This document shows positions 1-8,556 of a stretch of 64,000 bases of DNA, piece by piece. Location of the stretch: positions 62,001-126,000 of the forward strand of contig CANJUQ010000001.1 in assembly GCA_947478175.1 (NCBI GenBank). Direction: 5' to 3'. The notes beneath the pieces were generated by a model. It had not been told where the DNA came from, did no database searches, and saw only the letters and a list, made by a program, of their open reading frames with translations. The first letter of the stretch is position 1; each line of letters begins with the position of its first letter. Made by a program: the position numbers and the translations under genes. The DNA comes from Thiotrichales bacterium. GTDB lineage: Bacteria; Pseudomonadota; Gammaproteobacteria; Francisellales; CACEW01.

Positions 1-344
1 TCATCAAAGAACAGGACAATCTTTTTTTTCTTTTTTTGTTTAGAAATCGCCTCAGTTAATAACTCAAAAGCTTCATCCCAAGTCTTCGGAACACTAATGG
101 GTAAATTTCCGTAAAATGCTGCACTCATTTGTTTAATAAAATGTTTTATTTGCTCTTTACGAGATCCTTTTTTTGATCCTGTGACAGTAAAAAACAGGAC
201 ATCTTTTTTATCAAAAAATTGCCTCACTAGATAAGTTTTACCCACCCTTCTTCGGCCATATAAAGCTAAAAATTCTGGTTTATCAGACTCATAGACATGC
301 TGAAAGGTTCTTATTTCTTCTGATCTTCCAATGATTTCTTTCAT
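1..344 (-). CDS. ATP-binding protein, archaeal-ATPase/DUF234-like AAA family (3' end cut by window)
   Basis: The first 114 codons can be read from an ATG at 342-344; the rest lies outside the window. The protein begins MKEIIGRSEEIRTF, then has a P-loop GRRRVGKT near residue 30 and a hydrophobic strand ending in Asp (IVLFFD) at the truncated end, which fits a Walker B. The GR-x-E-E opening followed by LYGRRRVGKT is typical of the prokaryotic AAA ATPases often annotated as archaeal ATPase or DUF234 proteins. Their cellular role is mostly unknown and some are linked to mobile or defence loci. The upstream region carries repeated AGARCACT motifs. Family call is good; function is unknown. Confidence 0.75.
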   Translation of the reverse strand, partial: MKEIIGRSEEIRTFQHVYESDKPEFLALYGRRRVGKTYLVRQFFDKKDVLFFTVTGSKKGSRKEQIKHFIKQMSAAFYGNLPISVPKTWDEAFELLTEAISKQKKKKKIVLFFD

Positions 345-356
345 AAAATTCAACAT

Positions 357-431
357 CCAGTGTTCTTTTTATTAGAATATCATACTTAGAGCACTAAGTT
401 CAAAAAAACACCCAGTGCTCTTTATATTAAA
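357..431. repeat. pair of imperfect direct repeats upstream of the AAA ATPase
   Basis: Two 20-base copies, CCAGTGTTCTTTTTATTAGA at 357-376 and CCAGTGCTCTTTATATTAAA at 412-431, lie 13 and 68 bases upstream of the ATPase start at 344. Between them, CTTAGAGCACTAAG at 385-398 is an inverted repeat with the same core, and AGAACACT recurs at 443-450. The core AGARCACT therefore occurs four times in about 95 bases, in both orientations. This looks like a cluster of regulator-binding sites; no regulator is identified. Confidence 0.4.
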
Positions 432-671
432 GCAGGATAAGTAGAACACTATGGCTTCTTTTATCGCCTTCTAGTCACAGTCCAAAAATGAATTGATGTT
501 TTTACTCAGGGAAAATCAGTCTATTTAGCTTCAAGGGTTCTGTAGTCTCAAAGGGACATGGCCCAGAGGGCCCAGAACTAAAGACCGTGCGGTAAAGCGT
601 AAAACCACCCAGCCTAAACTGGAAAATCTTTAATTTTGTCATCGTACATTTCAATATTGTATTGATTCAAT
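432..671. other. intergenic stretch, nothing recognised
   Basis: The 327 bases between the ATPase start and the end of RNase G contain the repeats above and then about 240 bases with no convincing ORF. A GC-richer patch at 555-620 includes the small palindrome GGCCCAGAGGGCCC. I could not fold it into a tRNA or any known RNA. Confidence 0.3.
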
Positions 672-2159
672 TTATAACAAAATAATATCAAAATTTTCCC
701 GGGTATAATTAGGCTCGATTTGAATCTTAATCGGCACCCCAACGCGGGATTCCAACTCAGCTAATAATAAAGAATGCGGGCCAGCCAAACCTTCTGAAAC
801 AGCTTTAGACACTAATAATAAATAACCCTCAGCGCTGTAATCTGAGGCTTCTCGCAAGACCTCTCGAAACATATCAAAAATCATGCTCTCTACTGTTTTG
901 ACTTTGCCGCGACCTTCACACTGAGGACAAGGTTCACAGAGTTTTTGCTCTAAAGATTCATTGGTTCTCTTACGGGTCATTTGAACCAGACCCAATTTAG
1001 ATATCTCCGTAATAAAAGTTTTCGCTGGGTCTCGTTCTAGAACTCTGGTTAAAGCCAACAAGACTTGCTGGCGATGTTCTTCGAGTGTCATATCAATAAA
1101 ATCAATAATAATAATCCCGCCAAGATTTCTTAATCTTAATTGCCTGCCAATCACTAAAACGGCTTCTAGATTAGTTTTATAAATAGTCTCTTCGAGATTT
1201 TTTGCACCGACAAAATGCCCCGTATTAACATCGATCGTCATCATGGCTTCGGTCTGATCAAACACCACATAACCGCCAGACTTGAGCATGACTTTACGAG
1301 CCATGGCTTTTTGCAGTTCAGCTTCGACTCCATACATTTCAAATAAAGGCGCTTCGCCTCGATAGTATTCAAGCTTGTCAGCGACAGAGGGCACAAAGTC
1401 GCGAGAAAACTTAGATAAATCCATACAAACCGCTTCGTTATCAATCCAGATTTTTTCGATATCTTCTGTCGCAAGATCTCTTAAAGCCCGATATTTTAAA
1501 CTTAAATCTTCATAGACCAATCCTGGCTTTCTAATTTTTGCTGATTTTTGTTTAACACTTTTCCAAAGCTTTTCGAGATATTCAATATCTTCCGTCAGTC
1601 TTTCATTACTGACCCCTTCAGCAACAGTCCTGATGATATAACCACTCGGATTTTCTTGGTGTAACACATCGCCAATTAATTTCTGTAATCTTTCTCGCTC
1701 ATCAGGATCCTGAACTTTTAAAGACACTCCCACATGCTTTAAATCCGGCATATAAACCAAATAACGCGAAACCACTGAAAGATGCGTCGTTAATCTAGGG
1801 CCTTTGGTTCCAAACGGATCTTTGATCACTTGGACCAATAATTCTTGGCCCTCATAGATCCATCTTCGAATATCAGCCTCAGGTGAACTCATGTCGATTT
1901 CTGCAGCGCCCTCATCTCGATAAGGCATCAAACTCGAAACATGTAAAAATCCTGCCTGCTCCAGACCTAAATCAACAAAAGCCGCTTGCATGCCAGGGAG
2001 CACTCGAACCACTTTGCCTTTATAAATATTCCCCACCAGCATTCTGTCTTCAGCACGCTCAATAAAAACTTCCTGAAGCAATCCATTTTCGACTAAGGCA
2101 ATACGTGTTTCGTAGGCCGTAAGATTAATTAAAATTTCTGCATGGATCAGATGAGACAT
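672..2159 (-). CDS. rng: Ribonuclease G
   Basis: This endoribonuclease of the RNase E/G family matures the 5' end of 16S rRNA and degrades some mRNAs in the cytoplasm. At 495 residues it has the usual RNase G length. An S1 domain sits at about residues 35-125 (VGNIYKGKVVRVLPGMQAAF). The catalytic Asp pair is seen in MTIDVNTG (about 310) and IIIIDFIDM (about 350). The Zn-link motif CPQCEGRG lies at about 412. The short C-terminus without the long RNase E scaffold separates it from RNase E. It is divergent from the transporter at 2244 and has its own promoter region in the 84-base gap. The family call is firm. Confidence 0.95.
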   Translation of the reverse strand: MSHLIHAEILINLTAYETRIALVENGLLQEVFIERAEDRMLVGNIYKGKVVRVLPGMQAAFVDLGLEQAGFLHVSSLMPYRDEGAAEIDMSSPEADIRRWIYEGQELLVQVIKDPFGTKGPRLTTHLSVVSRYLVYMPDLKHVGVSLKVQDPDERERLQKLIGDVLHQENPSGYIIRTVAEGVSNERLTEDIEYLEKLWKSVKQKSAKIRKPGLVYEDLSLKYRALRDLATEDIEKIWIDNEAVCMDLSKFSRDFVPSVADKLEYYRGEAPLFEMYGVEAELQKAMARKVMLKSGGYVVFDQTEAMMTIDVNTGHFVGAKNLEETIYKTNLEAVLVIGRQLRLRNLGGIIIIDFIDMTLEEHRQQVLLALTRVLERDPAKTFITEISKLGLVQMTRKRTNESLEQKLCEPCPQCEGRGKVKTVESMIFDMFREVLREASDYSAEGYLLLVSKAVSEGLAGPHSLLLAELESRVGVPIKIQIEPNYTRENFDIILL

Positions 2160-2243
2160 GAACCTATATTTCTTTATGAATTTGAAAGCGCGGCATTATA
2201 TACTCCGCCCCCTTTATTTGATGATGGGGAATGAAGTCTTTTT

Positions 2244-4202
2244 ATGAATCTTAAAAAATTCCTGTTTGGTAAAACATTAGACCCCTTTAAACCCGGCCTA
2301 TTTAAACATGTTGCGTTGATTTCTCTGTTTGCTTGGATTGGCCTAGGCGCTGATGGTTTATCTTCGTCTTGTTATGGACCTGAGCAAGCCTTCTTAGCCT
2401 TAGGTGTCCATACCAGTCTTTCTGTTTATGTCGCTCTCGGCATTGTGATTTCTATTTTTATTATTGCCCTGGGTTACAACCAAGTCTTAGAGCTATTCCC
2501 CGGCGGCGGCGGCGGCTATCGTATTGCCTCTAATTTACTGGGCCCCCACTGTGGCGTGGTCTCAGGGGCGGCGCTCATTGTCGACTATGTGCTAACCATT
2601 GCGATTTCTCTGGCCAGTGGCATGGACGCGATTTATAGCTTTTTACCCCCTTCTTGGCTGGCCTCTAAATTATTAATAGAACTCTTGTTAACGCTGGGCT
2701 TAATTCTTTTAAATCTTCGTGGCATGAAAGAATCCATTCAAGTCTTACTGCCTATTTTTATGGGTTTTGTGATCACTCACTTTATTTTAATTTCTTACGG
2801 CATTGGGGCCCATGCAAGCCATTTGGCTTCTGTTTTTCATCAAAATCTAAACTCAAATCAAAATCTAGGCGGCCATTTATCTTCTACGGTAGGGCTTTTA
2901 GTCACGACTGCATTTGTCCTCCATGCCTATTCTCTCGGAAGCGGGACTTACACGGGTCTTGAGGCTGTGTCTAATAATGTTAATAAACTGGCAGAACCTC
3001 GTATTAGAACCGGCAAGCTCACCATGATTTACATTGCGATTTCTCTTTCTATTGTCGCCGGTGGAATCACGCTGCTGTATTTACTTTGGAATGCTGCACC
3101 TGTCCCCGGCCAGACCCTCAATGCCGTCGTTTTTGAAAAGATTTTGGGAGAATCTAACTGGGGGCATGCCGGTTTAATTATCACGCTTTTATTCGAAGGC
3201 GGCATCTTACTGGTCGCTGCGAATACAGGATTTTTAGCTGGCCCAGCGGTTCTGGCTAATATGGCTCAAGATAACTGGCTCCCCAGAAAATTTAGATTAC
3301 TGTCTTCTCGTCTAGTGACTAGTAACGGCATCATCGTCTTTGGTGTTTGTGCCATGGTAGTTTTATTACTTTCACGGGGCATGGTGGATTGGCTCGTAGT
3401 GCTCTATAGCATCAACGTTTTTATTACTTTCACGCTGACTTTATTTGGTCTCTCTGTCCATTGGATTCGTCATCGCCAAGCTGCTTCACCTCATTGGCTG
3501 AGAAAGCTTGTTATGGCAACCATTGGATTTGTTTTAACCGGCAGTATTTTAATTATCACTATCGCGAGTAAATTTACTTCGGGTGGCTGGGTCAGCTTAT
3601 TTATTACGCTCTTAGTTATTGGCTTTTGCTACGCCGTCAAACGGCATTACAACCAAGTGGGAAAAACACTTAAAGTTCTTGAAAAAGATTTAGCACCTAC
3701 GCTTAAAGTTCAACATTTTGAACCCCCTCTCATGGATCACCAGGCCCCTACAGCGTTTATCTTGATTGATAACAATCGTGCCGTTGGCATGCATACCCTC
3801 TTTTGGATTATTCGTCACTTTGGACGTTATTTTAAAAATTATGTTTTCCTCAGTGTCGGTCAAGTCGATGTTGAAAACTTTAGGGGCGAAGAAGAGTTAA
3901 ACAAAATGAGAGAGAACGTCAGCGCGAATCTAGATTACTTTACAACTTACTGTCATCAACATGGCCTACCCGCTAAAAGTTATTCGGCTTACGGCGCAGA
4001 CGTCATGGAACAACTTCATAAGCTCTCCCTTCAAGTACGGGCAGAATTCTCTAACCCTATTTTCTTTGCTGGCCAAATCAGCTTTGAACATGACACTTGG
4101 TTCAAGCGGTTATTACATAATGGCATGGCCTATAACTTCCAAAGAAAATTGCATTCTGAAGGGGCTCAGATTTTATTATTACCCATGAGACTCAAAGGAT
4201 AA
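2244..4202 (+). CDS. KimA-like APC-superfamily transporter with C-terminal soluble domain
   Basis: This 652-residue inner-membrane protein has about 12 hydrophobic segments in residues 20-480, followed by a soluble domain of about 170 residues. The N-terminus (FLFGKTLDP, then GLSSSCYGPEQ) and the FPGGGGGYRIA motif followed by VDYVLTIAIS match the KimA/YdaO group of K+ importers in the APC superfamily, from my memory of B. subtilis KimA. The C-terminal domain from about residue 500 (PTAFILIDNNRAVGMHTL) occupies the place of the USP-like regulatory domain of KimA. In Firmicutes that domain binds c-di-AMP, a messenger not generally found in gammaproteobacteria, so the ligand here is open. An amino-acid permease role is the alternative. 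Confidence 0.75.
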   Translation: MNLKKFLFGKTLDPFKPGLFKHVALISLFAWIGLGADGLSSSCYGPEQAFLALGVHTSLSVYVALGIVISIFIIALGYNQVLELFPGGGGGYRIASNLLGPHCGVVSGAALIVDYVLTIAISLASGMDAIYSFLPPSWLASKLLIELLLTLGLILLNLRGMKESIQVLLPIFMGFVITHFILISYGIGAHASHLASVFHQNLNSNQNLGGHLSSTVGLLVTTAFVLHAYSLGSGTYTGLEAVSNNVNKLAEPRIRTGKLTMIYIAISLSIVAGGITLLYLLWNAAPVPGQTLNAVVFEKILGESNWGHAGLIITLLFEGGILLVAANTGFLAGPAVLANMAQDNWLPRKFRLLSSRLVTSNGIIVFGVCAMVVLLLSRGMVDWLVVLYSINVFITFTLTLFGLSVHWIRHRQAASPHWLRKLVMATIGFVLTGSILIITIASKFTSGGWVSLFITLLVIGFCYAVKRHYNQVGKTLKVLEKDLAPTLKVQHFEPPLMDHQAPTAFILIDNNRAVGMHTLFWIIRHFGRYFKNYVFLSVGQVDVENFRGEEELNKMRENVSANLDYFTTYCHQHGLPAKSYSAYGADVMEQLHKLSLQVRAEFSNPIFFAGQISFEHDTWFKRLLHNGMAYNFQRKLHSEGAQILLLPMRLKG

Positions 4203-4258
4203 TTTATAAATTATTTAACCCAGGCAGCCATATAAAAAAATAAAACAGGAAAAAATCC

Positions 4259-5104
4259 ATGAAAAAAACAAATCTCTCTCTTATCGCATTAACCACTGCG
4301 CTGATTTTTACAAATTCCAGCTATGCCGCTGACCCAACTGCTACTAATAAAACCCAACTTGCCCCAGAGACTTTTGCGGCCTGCCTCCCTGTCACGAACA
4401 CACAAACCCTTCCTGATAGTATCCGCTGGTATAACCAATCCGCTGAAAAAAAAGCAATCTACAAAGAAGTCTATTTAATGGCCGATAATTACATTCAATA
4501 TTGGTTTAATAAAAACCACCCCAAAGAACACACCTGGGGAATTATTCTCGACATCGACGAAACAACTTTGGATAACTCCTGGTTCTCTGTCCAATGCCAA
4601 AATGCTGTCACGCCTGAAAATAATTTCGAGCACTATGTCTCTATCCCTGCGAAATCCACAGCTTTACCTGGCGTTGTGCATTTAACAAATCTTGTCCATG
4701 ACTTAGGCGGCTATGTGAGCTTTATATCTAACAGAAATGGCTCTTATTCAGATTCAACTGGAAACACATTGGACTCCACTGAAAAAGATTTAAAAAATCA
4801 GGGCGTCTATTTTGATCAAATTATTTTAAGCAATTACAAACTAGACAAAAATCCAACCAACAAAAATCCTAGATTCCAAGCGGTTATTACAGATCACTAT
4901 GATAAAAATCTCATGGTCTGGAGTAATACCCTCCCAGCTCATTCAGTCATTGCTTACTTTGGCGATAATATTCAAGACTTCCCAAAACTAGAACAAGCTC
5001 AAATGCATAGTCTTAACTGGGACGATTCAAAATATAATTCTTTTGGCCGCGGTTATTTTATTTTTCCAAATCCCATGTATGGATCTTGGCAGGGGATTAA
5101 ATAG
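4259..5104 (+). CDS. Exported HAD subfamily IIIB acid phosphatase
   Basis: The 281-residue protein starts with a classic Sec signal (MKKTNLSLIALTTALIF, cleavage after SYA near residue 24), so it should act in the periplasm or outside the cell. HAD motif I is LDIDETTLDN at about residue 96, with both nucleophile and acid/base Asp present. Motif II is SFISNRNGS (about 155) and the acidic motif IV is YFGDNIQDF (about 233). The arrangement fits class B or e(P4)-type acid phosphatases that remove phosphate from nucleotides and other monoesters. No lipobox Cys is seen at the cleavage site, so it is probably soluble and not a lipoprotein. It follows the KimA-like gene by 56 bases and may be co-transcribed. 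Confidence 0.85.
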   Translation: MKKTNLSLIALTTALIFTNSSYAADPTATNKTQLAPETFAACLPVTNTQTLPDSIRWYNQSAEKKAIYKEVYLMADNYIQYWFNKNHPKEHTWGIILDIDETTLDNSWFSVQCQNAVTPENNFEHYVSIPAKSTALPGVVHLTNLVHDLGGYVSFISNRNGSYSDSTGNTLDSTEKDLKNQGVYFDQIILSNYKLDKNPTNKNPRFQAVITDHYDKNLMVWSNTLPAHSVIAYFGDNIQDFPKLEQAQMHSLNWDDSKYNSFGRGYFIFPNPMYGSWQGIK

Positions 5105-5135
5105 ATCTTTAAATTTAGGCTCCGCTTACCGCTGA

Positions 5136-5213
5136 AATCGTCTCTCCCCCCGTGGGAGAGACAGGCCCGAAAGGCCTTAGCCTTGAGGGACAGAGAGGGG
5201 GCCATCTTGAAAC
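5136..5213 (+). repeat. dispersed palindromic repeat, copy 1 (GTCTCTCCC family)
   Basis: This roughly 78-base element contains the hairpin GTCTCTCC...GGGAGAGAC and a second small palindrome GGCCCGAAAGGCC, ending with CAGAGAGGGGG. Copies in the opposite orientation lie at 6375-6447 and 8557-8672. It sits in the convergent gap between the acid phosphatase and the HI0074-type gene, and could also serve as a transcription stop. Confidence 0.75.
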
Positions 5214-5248
5214 AATTTTAAAAAATCCGAACACCTTCAGATTTGATT

Positions 5249-5641
5249 TCATAGTTTTTCTAGTCTTGCAGCAAGATGGCTAAATAAACTTGATCCCTCT
5301 GTTTTTATATAGCGATAGACTCTATTGGCTAATGCTTCATCATAAATATCAGCAACCAAATTTCTATTGCGATGTAAGTTTGACCAAGCATCCCCATCCT
5401 TAATTAACCCCTGCTCTAAAGCAGCCTTCAAAGTATCTTTTGCATTACGAACATCAATATCTTTAATCAATAAATAATTTTTTAAAGCATTCCAAGCCAA
5501 CTCATAAGTAAATTCAAAACGCTGGATGGTCGCATCTCGAGTAAATTCATTTTCAGGTTGCGAAAGCGCGTCAGATAAACGATTTAATGCCGATTTAAAT
5601 TCAGTTTTTCTTTCAATAAATCGTTGGTAATTCAGATCCAT
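5249..5641 (-). CDS. HI0074-family nucleotidyltransferase substrate-binding (HEPN-like) protein
   Basis: This 130-residue all-helical protein matches the HI0074 family, normally the partner of a minimal nucleotidyltransferase (HI0073/MNT). Recognisable segments are RFEFTYELAWNALKNYL and the C-terminal NLHRNRNLVADIYDE. An upstream in-frame extension to 5692 is possible, but the ATG at 5639-5641 has AAGGTAAGG in front of it and leaves a 10-base gap after the PAP2 gene, so I chose it. The usual R-x4-H signature of the HEPN fold reads R-N-L-V-A-D here, so the His is missing. No MNT partner gene is adjacent. It may be a decayed or repurposed member of a toxin-antitoxin pair. Confidence 0.8.
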   Translation of the reverse strand: MDLNYQRFIERKTEFKSALNRLSDALSQPENEFTRDATIQRFEFTYELAWNALKNYLLIKDIDVRNAKDTLKAALEQGLIKDGDAWSNLHRNRNLVADIYDEALANRVYRYIKTEGSSLFSHLAARLEKL

Positions 5642-5651
5642 AAAAAGCGCC

Positions 5652-6356
5652 TTACCTTCTTCTAAAAAATTCAAAGGCGCGGATGCTCTCATAATTCAAT
5701 ACACTCGTCACGCCTAAGCAAATCACCAAGCCATCTATGCCATACGCCAATAAAACATCTGACAAAAAATGCCCGCCCTGCCCCAATCTAATCAAACCAA
5801 TTAATAAAGAAGCCCCAATAATTATTCCCGCCAAAAGAGTTTTAATTATTTTATTTTTCTTATTTTTATTTCTATTTTTAATTAAAGGCACAAACGCAAA
5901 AAATATAAAAACGGCTGAACAATCCCCACAAACAAAAGAACAATTAGTCGGGCATTGATTAGAAACCACCCAGTCTTTTTGGTAATTCAAATCCCCCCCA
6001 AAATTGTGAATCTCAACGGGCCTCGGCTGACCCCAGTGATTTTTCAAAACAACGTTGGTAATTAACCCTGGTGCTAATGCAAAACAGAACAAAATATAAA
6101 AACAATTTTTTCTATATTTTTTCCAAAACAATCCAATCAAACTTATAAAAACACAGGCCCAGACTGAAAAATTCAAAATTTTTCTAATCCAACTAGCCCA
6201 GAAAAACCAAGGCGAATTTAAATAAATAAATTTTTGCCCTGCTTGCCAAAACAAACTAGAAACCCAAAGATCAATTCCAGGGTAAAACCAGAATATTCCC
6301 GAAATTAAAATCAAGTAAATCAAAATTAAAATTAATAAATTAATACGTAAATTCAT
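5652..6356 (-). CDS. PAP2-family membrane phosphatase (LpxE/LpxF-like)
   Basis: This 234-residue integral membrane protein has about six hydrophobic segments. The three PAP2 motifs are visible: KNHWGQPRP (K-x6-RP) near residue 106, NCSFVCGDCS in place of PSGH near residue 137, and RLGQGGHFLSD (R-x5-H-x3-D) near residue 190. The variant second motif, with Cys and Gly-Asp instead of Ser-Gly-His, resembles the lipid A phosphatase branch more than general phosphatidate phosphatases. The likely substrate is a lipid phosphate facing the periplasm, such as lipid A or undecaprenyl pyrophosphate. The neighbouring ArnT-like transferases support a lipid A role. Confidence 0.82.
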   Translation of the reverse strand: MNLRINLLILILIYLILISGIFWFYPGIDLWVSSLFWQAGQKFIYLNSPWFFWASWIRKILNFSVWACVFISLIGLFWKKYRKNCFYILFCFALAPGLITNVVLKNHWGQPRPVEIHNFGGDLNYQKDWVVSNQCPTNCSFVCGDCSAVFIFFAFVPLIKNRNKNKKNKIIKTLLAGIIIGASLLIGLIRLGQGGHFLSDVLLAYGIDGLVICLGVTSVLNYESIRAFEFFRRR

Positions 6357-6374
6357 GATCTATCCACCCGAACA

Positions 6375-6447
6375 CCCCCTCTCTGCCCCTCTAGGCCAAG
6401 GCCTTTCGGGTCTGTCTCTCCCGCGAGGGGAGAGACGATTCAAGCAA
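6375..6447 (-). repeat. dispersed palindromic repeat, copy 2 (GTCTCTCCC family)
   Basis: Read on the minus strand this copy matches copy 1 at 5136-5213 over nearly its full length, including the GTCTCTCCC...GGGAGAGAC hairpin, GACCCGAAAGGCC and CAGAGAGGGGG. It fills most of the gap between the GT39 transferase and the PAP2 gene. Confidence 0.75.
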
Positions 6448-6463
6448 TAAGCAAAACTTACAT

Positions 6464-7951
6464 TTATCTCTGATACCCAATCAATTCATACACATAAAAA
6501 TCCATTTCTTGATGATTTGAAAAAATATCAATTGTATTGATTAAATTAACATGGCTAAAAAATTTTAAAGCTTTCGAGTTTTTATCTCGGGTAATCAAAA
6601 TATAGTCATCACCTAATTTTAACTTCGTTGTTAAATCGTACTGATCTGCCAAATTCCCATTGGGATTAAAACTATAAACCTGGCCAGGATCCAATCTTAA
6701 ATAAAACATCGTTTCAGATAAGACCGCCCGATCATCGAATAAATAATTGGCATTCCAATGCTCAAATCTAAAACTCATCAAAGCCTGACCCAAGGTCGGC
6801 CAAGGTCGATTTAAATAAAACGGATCTTTCTTAATTAAATGTACGCCGTGTTGATACGCCAATTCATAGCTATATAAACAAAGCCCCAACAAAATATTTA
6901 TCCCAATGGCCAGGATTAATAAAACCGTTTTGATTTTCTCCAGACTTTTTTTCTCGAGCATCTCTCCCGCTACAAAAATAGAAATCGCTAAATAAATCGG
7001 CGCGGCCCAATTGGCATAGGCATGAGAAATCACCGCTTCAATCATGATCCCCAGCAATAACGGCACGATTTGCCAAATCAATAATAAATAAGCTTCAGGG
7101 TGTTTTTTAAGCTGCTCAAATCGGGTCAACGCAAACAAGAAAAAGATCAAAACTAATGGCCCCGCAATTGCAAACTGCGAGCCCATAAAATTCCCTAAAG
7201 AGCCCCAATGCCAGCCCGCTTCAGACCAATCTAAGTTATGAGATCCCACATGAACAAAAGTCACCCAATGGTTCTGAGCGTTCCAAATTAAATTGGGTAG
7301 TAAAACTAAAAAACCAAAAATTAAAGCCAAATAAGGCCCAGAAGTTTTTAAAGTTTCGCGTTTAGAAAAAATTAAAAATAATCCAAAAGATAAAACACAA
7401 ACACCCATGGTGTACTTAGATAAAAATCCTAGTCCAACCGCCACGCCACAACTAATCCAGGCTGTTTTAGTATTATTTTGAACCCCATCAATAAAATTAA
7501 ATAAAGCAATCGACCAGAACATAATTAAAAAAGGATCGGTCGAAATAATACTCGCCGAGAAAGTCACCCCAGGCAGTAATAAAAAAATCAGTGCTGAGTA
7601 AAAACCCACTTTATGGCTTTGAAACAATCTTTCTGCTGAGAAATAAACCATCAAGCTAGACACGGCATACGTCACAGGTGATAAAAATCTGACGGCGAAT
7701 AAACCCACGCCATTCATTTGCTGCGCTGCCCACAAAGCCCAAGCAATCATGGGGCTTTTAGAGTGATACCCCCAGGCTAGATGCTGTGCCCAAGTCCAAT
7801 ATTGTGCTTCGTCAATGCCTAAAGGTCTTTGGTTTAAGCCCACATAGGCCAGCCGTATAAAAGTAATTATTAAAATCCAAATCCCAATACCAAAAGGTAT
7901 TTTTATTTTTGGATGATTAATTTTTTGATCACTCTTTTGTGAATTATCCAT
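6464..7951 (-). CDS. GT39/ArnT-like membrane glycosyltransferase
   Basis: This 495-residue polytopic membrane protein belongs to the PMT/ArnT superfamily, which moves a sugar from a polyprenyl-phosphate carrier to lipid A or protein on the periplasmic face. The signature lies in the first periplasmic loop: LGIDEAQYWTWAQH near residue 45, with the catalytic-type Asp-Glu pair, followed by HSKSPMIAW. About 10-12 hydrophobic segments follow, and then a short C-terminal soluble region. An ORF extends upstream to 8059, but the ATG at 7949-7951 has AGGGG about 10 bases before it and a normal cytosolic N-terminus (MDNSQKSDQK). The gene overlaps the end of the PAP2 gene by 49 bases, suggesting coupling. 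Confidence 0.82.
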   Translation of the reverse strand: MDNSQKSDQKINHPKIKIPFGIGIWILIITFIRLAYVGLNQRPLGIDEAQYWTWAQHLAWGYHSKSPMIAWALWAAQQMNGVGLFAVRFLSPVTYAVSSLMVYFSAERLFQSHKVGFYSALIFLLLPGVTFSASIISTDPFLIMFWSIALFNFIDGVQNNTKTAWISCGVAVGLGFLSKYTMGVCVLSFGLFLIFSKRETLKTSGPYLALIFGFLVLLPNLIWNAQNHWVTFVHVGSHNLDWSEAGWHWGSLGNFMGSQFAIAGPLVLIFFLFALTRFEQLKKHPEAYLLLIWQIVPLLLGIMIEAVISHAYANWAAPIYLAISIFVAGEMLEKKSLEKIKTVLLILAIGINILLGLCLYSYELAYQHGVHLIKKDPFYLNRPWPTLGQALMSFRFEHWNANYLFDDRAVLSETMFYLRLDPGQVYSFNPNGNLADQYDLTTKLKLGDDYILITRDKNSKALKFFSHVNLINTIDIFSNHQEMDFYVYELIGYQR

Positions 7952-8529
7952 GCAGTCAAAGCCCCTAAATAAAAACCAATTAAAACGTCCGAAGGATAAT
8001 GATCTAGCGCCAAGATTCGAGCACTGGCACACAAAAATCCTAAAACTAAAAACATCCAAAAAAATCGGGGGAATAACAAAGCCAGCCCCATACTATAAGC
8101 ACCCAAAACTGTCGAATGCCCAGAAGGAAAAGACCAATAAGCGGCATGGAATTTCCAAAAATAAAACCCATAAAGATGCTGAGAAGAAATCAATAACTCT
8201 GGCCGAGCCCGACCTAATAAGCCCTTTAGGACATCACAAATAATTCCGCTAATCACAATAGAAATTAAAAGATAAAAACAGTTAAAACTAATCTGATTTT
8301 TTTTAATAACCCCTTTAAAAAAAATAAATCTCAAAACCAAAATACTGACCAAAATACTTAAGGGATAAATCGCATTACCAGGCAGTGTTAGTAATTCAGC
8401 CCAATGGAGTTCTGTTTTAGATAAACAATGAATAATCCAAAACGGCACATAGGGGTCTAGATAAAAATAAGATAAGACGGCCAAGAGAAACCATAAAAAT
8501 ACAAACCAAGGGGTGTTAATCCATTTCAT
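7903..8529 (-). CDS. PAP2-family membrane phosphatase
   Basis: This 208-residue membrane protein carries all three canonical PAP2 motifs: KGLLGRARP (K-x6-RP, about residue 100), FPSGHS (about 137) and RILALDHYPSD (R-x5-H-x3-D, about 173). Unlike the PAP2 protein at 5652-6356 it keeps the standard PSGH. The active site faces the periplasm in this family, and substrates are lipid phosphates such as undecaprenyl pyrophosphate, phosphatidylglycerophosphate or lipid A. It is encoded directly before, and overlaps, the ArnT-like gene. A role in recycling or trimming the lipid acceptor or donor of that transferase is plausible but not shown. Confidence 0.88.
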   Translation of the reverse strand: MKWINTPWFVFLWFLLAVLSYFYLDPYVPFWIIHCLSKTELHWAELLTLPGNAIYPLSILVSILVLRFIFFKGVIKKNQISFNCFYLLISIVISGIICDVLKGLLGRARPELLISSQHLYGFYFWKFHAAYWSFPSGHSTVLGAYSMGLALLFPRFFWMFLVLGFLCASARILALDHYPSDVLIGFYLGALTAWIIHKRVIKKLIIQK

Positions 8530-8556
8530 ACAAACACCTCAATCGATGATGTTTTC

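Noticed and set aside
555-620. possible small structured RNA in a GC-richer patch
   Set aside because: Only a short GGCCC...GGGCC palindrome is visible; no tRNA, riboswitch or known RNA signature could be drawn.
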